Positions 50,396 to 64,000 of a stretch of 64,000 nucleotides of DNA are shown piece after piece. The translations under genes were made by a program, and so were the position numbers. Location of the stretch: contig NZ_FWWU01000009.1 of assembly GCF_900176165.1 (NCBI RefSeq), positions 2,853,001 through 2,917,000 on the forward strand. The letters are read 5' to 3'. This stretch comes from Deinococcus hopiensis KR-140. GTDB taxonomy: Bacteria; Deinococcota; Deinococci; Deinococcales; Deinococcaceae. The notes beneath the pieces are model-generated. The model saw only the letters and a program-made list of their open reading frames with translations, was not told where the DNA came from and searched no databases. How positions within the stretch are numbered: position 1 is the stretch's first letter; each line of letters starts with the position of its first letter.

Positions 50396-50602
50396 ATGAC
50401 CGACAACCGGAACGACCGCAGCGGCAACGAGGCCGAGCAGATGCAGGAAGCCTACGCCCAGCGTCAGGAACACGAGGCGCAGACGGGCAAGACGGGCGCA
50501 GGTGGTGCGGGCAGCACTGGAACGCCCGGCAACTCGGAAACCGGGGGCGAAACCACAGATGCGGCGGACGGCGGCGAGCGCTCGGGCACGCAGGAGAGCT
50601 AG
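50396..50602 (+). CDS. Small hydrophilic Gly/Glu/Thr-rich protein, 68 aa
   Basis: A 68-residue protein without hydrophobic residues to speak of (TGAGGAGSTGTPGNSETGG), predicted to be disordered. The composition resembles stress-linked hydrophilins, but the family is unknown. The leaderless -10 box is the main support for its being a gene. It overlaps the end of the convergent DUF1697 gene by 4 bp. Confidence 0.55.
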   Translation: MTDNRNDRSGNEAEQMQEAYAQRQEHEAQTGKTGAGGAGSTGTPGNSETGGETTDAADGGERSGTQES

Positions 50603-51114
50603 GCGCCCAGCATCTCCCCCAGCCGCAGCACGGTCTGCCAGTTGCGGACCGTGGCGGTCTGGCGCAGTGGCGCGAGGCTGAGCTGGCTCTGACCCAGACC
50701 CCTTGGAGCGTAGAGGTAAAGTTCACGGCCAACGTGCTCCCAGGTGTCGTCCCCGGCGGAGCGGGCGCGCAGGGCGATCAGGGCCGCCTCATCGGGCACA
50801 TGGCGCAAGAAGGCCACATGCACTTTGGTTCCGCCGGCCTCCGCCTGCGCAGGGTAGGGGTTACGTTCGGCGAGCCGCGCCCACTCTTCCTGAGTCCGCA
50901 GCATCACGTCCACCGGAAAGCCGAAGTCCCGCGCCATCGCGGCTTCGAGGGCGGCCTCACCCGTCTCCTGCGCCCCGAAGACCACATTGCCGCTTTGAAT
51001 ATAGGTCTGGACGTTTTCCAGGCCCAACCCCTCGAAGGTGATCCTCAGGTCTTTCATGGGCACCCGGCGGTGTCCCCCGACATTGATGCCGCGCAGCAGG
51101 GCGATGTAACGCAT
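50599..51114 (-). CDS. DUF1697 family protein
   Basis: A 171-residue protein with the family's characteristic start MRYIALLRGINVGGHRRVPMKDLR and YIQSGNVVFGA, followed by VDVMLRTQEEW and the end RNWQTVLRLGEML. Function unknown; it is common in actinobacteria and Deinococcus. Confidence 0.9.
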   Translation of the reverse strand: MRYIALLRGINVGGHRRVPMKDLRITFEGLGLENVQTYIQSGNVVFGAQETGEAALEAAMARDFGFPVDVMLRTQEEWARLAERNPYPAQAEAGGTKVHVAFLRHVPDEAALIALRARSAGDDTWEHVGRELYLYAPRGLGQSQLSLAPLRQTATVRNWQTVLRLGEMLGA

Positions 51115-51175
51115 GCCTTCTATTCTTGGGCAAATCCTTAGGAAACGAGGAAGGCGGTCACCTTGCCCCCGCTGC

Positions 51176-51181
51176 TATCCT
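51176..51181 (+). promoter_or_regulatory. Leaderless -10 box (TATCCT) for the SH3-excalibur gene
   Basis: TATCCT ends 6 nt before the ATG at 51188 and selects this start over upstream in-frame codons. Confidence 0.5.
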
Positions 51182-51187
51182 CGCGCG

Positions 51188-51583
51188 ATGCGCCACCTCC
51201 TGCGAATGCTGGCCCTCTCGGCTGCGCTGCTCGGTGTGTCCGAGGCCGCCACCGCCCTGACCACCACCGCCGCCAACCTGCGCCGCCAGCCCGACACCAC
51301 CTCACGGATTCTGGGCGTGGTGCCCGGCAACACCCTGCTGCTCGTGGCCTGCAGGGGCGAGTGGTGCCGCGCGACGCACCGAGGTCAGGCCGGGTATATC
51401 GCCCGTTCACTGCTGCGCCAGGCCACCGGCAGCGCGCGGCTGAACGGCCAGGGCACGGTGTACTACCGCTCGTGCGCGGCCATGCGTGCCGCCGGGGCCG
51501 CCCCCATCCGCCTTGGCAAGCCCGGCTACCGCACTGCGCTGGACCGCAACCACAACAGCGTGGCCTGCGACAGCGGAGAGTGA
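51188..51583 (+). CDS. Secreted SH3-domain and excalibur-domain protein
   Basis: A 131-residue exported protein. Signal peptide MRHLLRMLALSAALLGVSEA; bacterial SH3 domain at about 25-75 (ANLRRQPDTTSRILGVVPGNTLLLVACRGEWCRATHRGQAGYIARSLL); C-terminal excalibur domain at ~90-131 (YYRSCAAMRAAGAAPIRLGKPGYRTALDRNHNSVACD), with the DxNxN calcium-type loop and two conserved Cys. Likely acts at the cell wall. Confidence 0.88.
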   Translation: MRHLLRMLALSAALLGVSEAATALTTTAANLRRQPDTTSRILGVVPGNTLLLVACRGEWCRATHRGQAGYIARSLLRQATGSARLNGQGTVYYRSCAAMRAAGAAPIRLGKPGYRTALDRNHNSVACDSGE

Positions 51584-51604
51584 GGCAAGCGGCCCACCGC
51601 CAGC

Positions 51605-51634
51605 AAAGAGAGGAGCCGCGCCAGGCCCCTCTTT

Positions 51635-51636
<2 letters not shown>
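51605..51636. terminator. Bidirectional terminator between SH3-excalibur and msrB genes
   Basis: AAAGAGAGG pairs with CCCCTCTTT with one mismatch, followed by TTA; A-rich on the left and T-rich on the right, so it can serve both convergent genes. Confidence 0.65.
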
Positions 51637-52102
<466 letters not shown>

Positions 52103-52108
52103 GCGGCG

Positions 52109-52114
52109 AGTGTA
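52109..52114 (-). promoter_or_regulatory. Leaderless -10 box (TACACT) for msrB
   Basis: TACACT on the minus strand ends 6 nt before the ATG at 52102. It lies in the 82-bp divergent gap with frnE. Confidence 0.5.
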
Positions 52115-52184
52115 CGGGGGGAGGGCGTCACAGATGGTGTCACCCTCCCTTGCTTTGTTTTTTAAAGCGGCGCAAAATGGAGGC

Positions 52185-52952
<768 letters not shown>

Positions 52953-52965
52953 ACCTCCCCGCGCC

Positions 52966-54573
52966 TTACCGCTTCCAGAGATCGCAGCGGTGCTCTGTGC
53001 GGAAGTCGGTGCTCACGGCGACACGCCCCGGGGCGAAGGTCAGCAGGTTGTCCCGGGTGGGATCGAAGCGGGGCCACTCGGGCAGGGTTTCTCCATTGGG
53101 GTTTCCCGTGCGGGCAAAGTTGGTCCAGTAGGCGCGCAGGGTGCGGGCCAGTTGCGCCTGGGCCGGGGTAAAGGCCGCCGGGTCCGCGAGGTTGCTCAGG
53201 GGCGTACCGAAGATGCTGACGATCTCGCCGGCGTGGTAGGCCCCGTAGCTGGGCACGCTGCCGGTGGGCCTCAGCACAGTGGGGGCCGATCGGTCCCCGA
53301 ACTCGTAGGCGTACACGGGTGTCACGCGGGCGAAGTCGCGCGTCATGTCATTCACGGGGCAGGCGAACAGACCGTCGGTCACGAGGGATGCAGCGGCCAG
53401 ACCCACCGTCTCGTACTGGCGACTGGGATAGGCGGCCAGCAGCCGGGGCGCGTTCCAACGCTCCAGCACGGCCACCAGGCCCCAGTACTTCCAGACCGGC
53501 AGGTCCTTGCCGCCCTTCTCGATGTTCGCCACGAACAGCGTGCCCTCGTCGCGGTTGCCGCCCACGAGCAGGGGCACGCGGGGAATGGTCCCCGACGCGA
53601 AGACCTCTTTGGGCGCGCGGGGGACCACGCTTTCCCCGTACACGGGCGGCAACGCCACCGAGCCGGGGCTCCGCACGCCGGGCACATCGGTGGTCAGGAA
53701 GCGGTCGACCGGCACAGCGCGCAGGCAGGTTGCGTCGCTGTCGGGGCAGCCGAGTGCCCGGGTATAGGCGGCTCCGCTTTTCAAGGCGTCGGCCACAGGG
53801 GACATGTTGATGCTCGGTGTACAGGGTCCGCTCTGGAGGACCGCCTTGTCGAACAGCCCCGCTGCCCCCGGCGAGGCGAGTTGCGCGCAAATGCTCATGC
53901 CGCCCGCCGACTCGCCGAAGGCGGTGACGTTGGCCGGATCTCCCCCGAACGCGCCGATGTTCTCGCGCACCCATCTGAGCGCCGCCTGCTGATCGAGCAG
54001 GCCGTAGTTGCCCACGCTCCGCCCCTCCAGTAACCCCGGCGCGGCCAGAAAGCCCAGCGCGCCCAAGCGGTAGTTCAGGGTGACCACCACGACGCCCCGC
54101 TCCTGCGCGAGCACCCGGCCGTCGTAGTCGCTGCCCGCGCCGGTGCGGAAGGAACCGCCGTGAATCCAGACCATCACGGGCGCGTGGACAGCGTTTGCAG
54201 GCGCGTAAACGTTGAGAAACAGGCAGTCTTCAGCGCCGCGCACGCTCTTGTCGGCGCGCAGTTGCGGGCAGACGGGCCCAGGCTGCGAGGCGTCGCGCTC
54301 GCCCACCCACAGGGGCGCGGCCTGGGGGACCTTCCAGCGGCGCTCGCCCACAGGCGCGGCAGCGTAGGGAACGCCCTGCCACACCCGCACGCCGCCTGCC
54401 TCACGCCCCACCAAGACGCCGGACCGGACATTGGCGCGCGCAGGAACACCCGGCGCCGAGGTGGGGGCCGACTGCTCGGTGGGCGGTGTGGCCGGCGTCT
54501 GGGTGTCCTGGGCGGCAGCGAGGCAGGCGGCGAACAGGAGCGCGGCGGACAGCCGGGAAAGCGCGCGGATCAT
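52966..54573 (-). CDS. Type B carboxylesterase, secreted
   Basis: A 535-residue esterase with signal peptide (ALSRLSAALLFAACLAAAQ). RVWQGVPYAAAPVGERRW, SEDCLFLNVY-like GAEDCLFLNVYAP, VMVWIHGGSFRTGAGSDYDG (oxyanion hole), NYRLGALGFL and the nucleophile elbow VTAFGESAGGMSI (Ser222) are present, with the catalytic His likely in GAYHAGEIVSIFG. The family hydrolyses carboxylic esters; the natural substrate is unknown. ATG at 54573 has TACTCT 7 nt upstream. Confidence 0.93.
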   Translation of the reverse strand: MIRALSRLSAALLFAACLAAAQDTQTPATPPTEQSAPTSAPGVPARANVRSGVLVGREAGGVRVWQGVPYAAAPVGERRWKVPQAAPLWVGERDASQPGPVCPQLRADKSVRGAEDCLFLNVYAPANAVHAPVMVWIHGGSFRTGAGSDYDGRVLAQERGVVVVTLNYRLGALGFLAAPGLLEGRSVGNYGLLDQQAALRWVRENIGAFGGDPANVTAFGESAGGMSICAQLASPGAAGLFDKAVLQSGPCTPSINMSPVADALKSGAAYTRALGCPDSDATCLRAVPVDRFLTTDVPGVRSPGSVALPPVYGESVVPRAPKEVFASGTIPRVPLLVGGNRDEGTLFVANIEKGGKDLPVWKYWGLVAVLERWNAPRLLAAYPSRQYETVGLAAASLVTDGLFACPVNDMTRDFARVTPVYAYEFGDRSAPTVLRPTGSVPSYGAYHAGEIVSIFGTPLSNLADPAAFTPAQAQLARTLRAYWTNFARTGNPNGETLPEWPRFDPTRDNLLTFAPGRVAVSTDFRTEHRCDLWKR

Positions 54574-54580
54574 GCGCTCC

Positions 54581-54586
54581 AGAGTA
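54581..54586 (-). promoter_or_regulatory. Leaderless -10 box (TACTCT) for the carboxylesterase gene
   Basis: TACTCT on the minus strand ends 7 nt before the ATG at 54573. A GGAG within the gap is too close to act as a normal ribosome site. Confidence 0.45.
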
Positions 54587-54723
54587 CGAGAATACAGAGC
54601 GGCCTGGATGGAAGGGGGTTCACAGGGAGGGCGATCAAACCGGAAGGCCACCCGAGAGGTGCGCTGGACAAGGAAGGTGGCCCCAGCAACCGCCAGGGCC
54701 ACCTCCCTTCACGCCGACGGTTT

Positions 54724-56588
<1,865 letters not shown>

Positions 56589-56592
<4 letters not shown>

Positions 56593-56675
56593 GCGGCGGA
56601 CCCTCCCGACACGGCGCGCGGCTTTACGCCCGCCCGTTTCCCACCTTCCCCGAACAGCCCCCTGATTGGCGTCAT
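56589..56675 (-). CDS. Leaderless 28-codon upstream ORF of ftsH
   Basis: An ORF of 28 codons (MTPIRGLFGEGGKRAGVKPR then AVSGGSAA) begins 5 nt after TAGACT and ends in a TGA that overlaps the ftsH ATG (GCATGA). It is basic and Gly-rich and resembles no protein family. The arrangement suggests a leader peptide whose translation feeds or controls ftsH translation. Not a standard annotation; based on spacing only. Confidence 0.45.
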
Positions 56676-56680
56676 GGCTC

Positions 56681-56686
56681 AGTCTA
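56681..56686 (-). promoter_or_regulatory. Leaderless -10 box (TAGACT) in front of the ftsH upstream ORF
   Basis: TAGACT on the minus strand ends 5 nt before the ATG at 56675; likely ftsH promoter. Confidence 0.45.
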
Positions 56687-56766
56687 TGCCGCGCCCGTCC
56701 CACAACTCTGGAAGCGGAGTGGCGTTGTGACCAGGGCAGGAGAGCGCTCCTTGACCCAACCTTGAA

Positions 56767-56787
56767 CTTGAGTCACTTGCACTCAAG
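56767..56787 (+). promoter_or_regulatory. HAIR element, HspR operator of dnaK
   Basis: CTTGAGT-N7-ACTCAAG, an exact match to the HspR-associated inverted repeat. It ends 4 nt before the dnaK -35 box, so HspR bound here would block RNA polymerase until heat or misfolded protein titrates DnaK away. Confidence 0.93.
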
Positions 56788-56791
56788 TCTA

Positions 56792-56820
56792 TTGACTGTT
56801 TAAAACTGTGGCCTTATGCT
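56792..56820 (+). promoter_or_regulatory. dnaK promoter
   Basis: TTGACT (56792-56797), a 17-bp spacer and TATGCT (56815-56820), close to the vegetative consensus. Transcription should start near 56827, within or beside a GCAGTT-TCAG-AACTGC hairpin (56825-56840). Confidence 0.88.
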
Positions 56821-56882
56821 ATGTGCAGTTTCAGAACTGCTCCCCCCTGGGGCGCAGCATCCCCTCTATCCAAGGAGTCAAC

Positions 56883-58769
<1,887 letters not shown>

Positions 58770-58826
58770 CGTCCGGAAAGCACCCACATCCAGGGGGAGA
58801 GGACGGCGAATAAGCCCCCTCTCCCC

Positions 58827-58832
58827 TATCTT
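58827..58832 (+). promoter_or_regulatory. Possible leaderless -10 box (TATCTT) before grpE
   Basis: TATCTT ends 6 nt before an in-frame ATG at 58839, eight codons upstream of the preferred grpE start. It may give an internal promoter. Confidence 0.35.
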
Positions 58833-58862
58833 CAAGCCATGTTTCGCAGACGAGGAACACCC

Positions 58863-59492
58863 ATGACCCAAGACGACCAGAACAAGACGCAGCACGAGCA
58901 GGCCACCCCCGAGGACGAGACCACCGTCACCGCCAGCCCGGCCACCGAAACCGACAATATGGACGAGGACGCCGAGTTGGAGGGCATGGACGGTTTCCCC
59001 GGAATGGACGAAAATATGTTCGGCCAGGTGCAGGAGATGATGGCGAAGCTGGAACGGGCCGACGAACTGGAAAAGGAGAACGCGGAGCTGAAAGGCAAAC
59101 TCGGCCGCCTCGCCGCCGATTTCGAAAACTACCGCCGCCGCACCCAAGAGGACGTTGATGCCGCCAAAGGGCAGGGCGTCGCGAAGGCTGCCGAGGCCCT
59201 GATGCCCGTGTACGATGACCTCGACCGCGCCGTCACGATGGGCAGCGGCGACCCTGCCAAGCTGATTCCGGGCATGCAGGCCGTTCAGAGCAAGGTGCTG
59301 ACCGTCTTTGGCGGCCTGGGCCTGGAAGCCACAGGTAAGGAAGGCGAGGCGTTTGACCCCCGCTGGCACGAGGCCATTCAGGTGGTGCCCGGCGACGCCG
59401 ACGACACCATTGTGCAGGTCTACCAGCTCGGCTTCCGCATGGGCGAGCGCCTGGTCCGGCCCGCGCGGGTGGTGGTGAGCAAGAAGGACTGA
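58863..59492 (+). CDS. grpE: GrpE, nucleotide exchange factor of DnaK
   Basis: A 209-residue homodimer subunit that releases ADP from DnaK. An acidic disordered N-terminus is followed by a long coiled-coil (KLERADELEKENAELKGKLGRLAADFENYRRRTQEDV) and the beta-wing domain (FDPRWHEAIQVVPGDADDTIVQVYQLGFRMGERLVRPARVVVSK). Two starts are possible. The ATG at 58863 has AGGA at good distance and is used here; the ATG at 58839 (217 residues) has the TATCTT box. Confidence 0.95.
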   Translation: MTQDDQNKTQHEQATPEDETTVTASPATETDNMDEDAELEGMDGFPGMDENMFGQVQEMMAKLERADELEKENAELKGKLGRLAADFENYRRRTQEDVDAAKGQGVAKAAEALMPVYDDLDRAVTMGSGDPAKLIPGMQAVQSKVLTVFGGLGLEATGKEGEAFDPRWHEAIQVVPGDADDTIVQVYQLGFRMGERLVRPARVVVSKKD

Positions 59493-59561
59493 GGCGTGAG
59501 GGATAAGGGGTGAGGGGTAAGGAGTTAGGACAGAACCTAATTCCCAGCCCCTCACGCCTCA
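59490..59561. repeat. Inverted-arm repeat of GTGAGGG/TAAGG units after grpE
   Basis: The left arm starts in the grpE stop codon (TGAGGCGTGAGGG) and is mirrored by CCCCTCACGCCTCA at 59548-59561, with TAAGG/CCTAA units between. It is similar in style to 12807-12868. The following 59562-59737 holds no ORF; its first 110 bp faintly resemble the short repeat family. Confidence 0.6.
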
Positions 59562-59737
59562 TAGGGATTCGGTCGGTTTCGTTGCCACGCCGGAACCCCC
59601 ACCGGTGTGCCGATTCCACGCCCGGAACCCGCTTTCCCCCTGCCCGCTCTGCTGCAAGGCTTTGCAAGTTCGCTCGGATTGAAGCACTCCGCAAACGCTG
59701 AGGCAGGAGTTTGTACACCACCTTTCGAGGAGCAGCC

Positions 59738-60652
59738 ATGGCATACAAGGACTACTACGACCTGCTCGGCGTGTCCCGGGGCGCGTCCGACGCGGACATC
59801 AAGAGCGCGTACCGCAAGCTCGCCAAGCAGTACCACCCGGATAAGAACCAGGGCGACGAGAAGGCCGCCGAGCGCTTCAAGGAAATCGGGGAGGCCTACG
59901 CGGTGCTCAGCGACCCGGAGAAGCGCAAGCTGTACGACCAGTACGGACACACTGGGCAGATGCCACCTGGGTACGACGGGGGCAACTTTCAGGGCGGGGA
60001 CTTCGGGGGCTTTGACCCCTCGCAGTTCAGTGACTTTTTCCAGGGCCTGTTTGGGATGGGTGGGCGCAGGGGAGGCGGCTTTCAGGGCGGAGGCTTCGGC
60101 GGCGGCCAGGTGAACCTGGAAGACCTGCTCGGCAATGGTGGCATCGGCGGCACGCAGGGCCGCCGCTTCGTGCAGAACGTGGAGGGCGAGCTGCAGGTGA
60201 CTTTGCAGGAAGCCTTCACGGGCTCAGACGAGGTCATCAACATCGACGGCAAGCGGCTCTCGCTGCGGGTGCCTGCCGGAACGCGGGACGGCGCTCGGTT
60301 GCGCCTCGCCGGACAGGGACCGGGCGGCGGCGACGTGCTGCTCACCATCCGCGTGCTCGAAGACCCGCGCTTTGACCTGGAGGGTGACGACTTAACCACC
60401 ACGGTGGACGTCCCCGCACCCGTCGCGGCGCTGGGCGGGACGGTCACGGTGCAGACGATGGGTGGCAGCGGCAACCTTAGCGTGCCGGTGGGCAGCAGCG
60501 GCGGGCGCCGGATGCGCCTGCGTGGACAGGGCTGGCCAAAGAAGGACGGCACCCGGGGAGACCTGTACGTGCGCCTCAACCTGACGGTGCCCCGCGACCT
60601 GACAGACGAGGAAAAGGAGCTGTACCGTCAGCTCCGCGAGTTGCGCCCCTGA
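59738..60652 (+). CDS. dnaJ: DnaJ/CbpA-type co-chaperone without zinc finger
   Basis: A 304-residue J-protein. The J domain (MAYKDYYDLLGVSRGASDADIKSAYR; HPD in QYHPDKNQ) is followed by a Gly/Phe-rich segment (FGMGGRRGGGFQGGGFGGG) and two beta-sandwich substrate domains. The four CxxCxGxG zinc repeats of classic DnaJ are absent, so the fold is that of CbpA or type II DnaJ. It stimulates DnaK ATPase and delivers substrates. GAGGAG upstream of the ATG. Third gene of the HspR-type operon. Confidence 0.95.
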   Translation: MAYKDYYDLLGVSRGASDADIKSAYRKLAKQYHPDKNQGDEKAAERFKEIGEAYAVLSDPEKRKLYDQYGHTGQMPPGYDGGNFQGGDFGGFDPSQFSDFFQGLFGMGGRRGGGFQGGGFGGGQVNLEDLLGNGGIGGTQGRRFVQNVEGELQVTLQEAFTGSDEVINIDGKRLSLRVPAGTRDGARLRLAGQGPGGGDVLLTIRVLEDPRFDLEGDDLTTTVDVPAPVAALGGTVTVQTMGGSGNLSVPVGSSGGRRMRLRGQGWPKKDGTRGDLYVRLNLTVPRDLTDEEKELYRQLRELRP

Positions 60653-60666
60653 CAGGAAGGGACACA

Positions 60667-60713
60667 GAGGCCCGCCTGACTTGAAGTCGGGCGGGCCTCG
60701 CACCTTTTGGTGC
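60667..60713. terminator. Tandem hairpins between convergent dnaJ and CBS genes
   Basis: A 15-bp stem (60667-60681 with 60685-60699, one G:U pair) is followed by GCACC-TTTT-GGTGC (60700-60713). It probably terminates both convergent transcripts. Confidence 0.8.
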
Positions 60714-60716
60714 GGA

Positions 60717-61136
<420 letters not shown>

Positions 61137-61142
61137 AGCTGC

Positions 61143-61148
61143 ACCGTA
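61143..61148 (-). promoter_or_regulatory. Leaderless -10 box (TACGGT) for the CBS protein gene
   Basis: TACGGT on the minus strand ends 6 nt before the ATG at 61136. Confidence 0.45.
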
Positions 61149-61249
61149 CTCCGCGCCAGCAGGCAAGCTGTGGGAGGCGCATAAAGGGAAATAGAGACAG
61201 GGGGAAGACGCTTCTTGCGGGCCTCCCCCTTCCCCGGACGGCTGAACGC

Positions 61250-63859
<2,610 letters not shown>

Positions 63860-63865
63860 GCTCGC

Positions 63866-63871
63866 AGCCTA
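63866..63871 (-). promoter_or_regulatory. Leaderless -10 box (TAGGCT) for the subtilase gene
   Basis: TAGGCT on the minus strand ends 6 nt before the ATG at 63859. The rest of the window (63872-64000) shows no supported feature. Confidence 0.45.
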
Positions 63872-64000
63872 GCCGCCTGCCCGTGACGCCCCCTGAAGGA
63901 CTCGTGAGGAAGCCTTGAGGTGGGGTCAGGGCGAGGTCAGACTGCCGCGCTACCCGGTATGGCCGTCTGCCAGCAACGACCTCACGGGCTGTGGGGAGCG

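Noticed and set aside
59568..59675. A fifth copy of the short mobile-type repeat upstream of dnaJ
   Set aside because: Only scattered matches (GATTCCACGCC, TTTCCC, GCCCGCTC) to the reverse orientation; too weak to call by eye.

Overview
The window looks like a chromosomal segment of a Deinococcus species. Signs of this are: a high-GC genome; an A/V-type (Thermus/Deinococcus type) ATP synthase operon; FrnE with the CxxC plus Cx4C cysteine arrangement of the D. radiodurans protein; topoisomerase IB next to uracil-DNA glycosylase; an HspR/HAIR-controlled dnaK promoter; and many genes whose start codon sits 5-7 nt behind a TANNNT -10 box, the leaderless arrangement described for this genus. No rRNA, tRNA or CRISPR array was seen.

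Layout. 1-2562 (minus): SDR fragment, zinc-ribbon protein, Nudix hydrolase, dnaB. 2912-5161 (plus): a type IV pilin and then an AT-rich gene that fuses an O-antigen-ligase-like membrane enzyme to a second prepilin, the most unusual gene here. 5198-8844: DUF1802 protein, lipoprotein, methyltransferase, gpsA, HD hydrolase. 8888-17481 (minus): nine-gene A/V-type ATP synthase operon. 17691-22177: a decayed alpha/beta hydrolase and two glnK-amt pairs whose glnK copies are almost identical while the amt copies have diverged, including a His-to-Glu change in the twin-His pore motif of one. 22425-27048: DUF4126, M42 peptidase, pth, hypothetical, DUF427, FMN-dependent oxidase. 27049-28030: erythromycin-esterase-like pseudogene split by a short mobile-type repeat. 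28224-32157 (minus): DoxX-like protein, topoisomerase IB, and a photolyase/cryptochrome fused in frame to uracil-DNA glycosylase. 32262-40419 (minus): carA and an arginine cluster (argG, argH, a short N-acetylglutamate synthase-like gene) interleaved with four more GNAT genes, DinB, HIT and a 46-residue membrane protein.

40681-49252: beta-barrel protein, aminotransferase, LysE exporter, carB and a GAF histidine kinase, separated by gene-poor stretches carrying three more copies of the same ~120-bp repeat. 49567-54573: hydrolase, small hydrophilic protein, DUF1697, SH3-excalibur protein, divergent msrB/frnE, carboxylesterase. 54724-60652: ftsH (behind a 28-codon leaderless upstream ORF) divergent from dnaK-grpE-dnaJ. 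60717-63859: CBS protein and a secreted subtilase with an 18-bp minisatellite.

Most of the window is housekeeping: energy (ATP synthase), nitrogen (glnK/amt, arginine, carbamoyl phosphate), protein quality control (FtsH, DnaK system, MsrB, FrnE) and DNA maintenance (DnaB, photolyase-UDG, TopoIB). The accessory signal lies in the pilin/ligase island, the repeat families and the three pseudogenes. All calls rest on reading the sequence and family knowledge; no database search was run.
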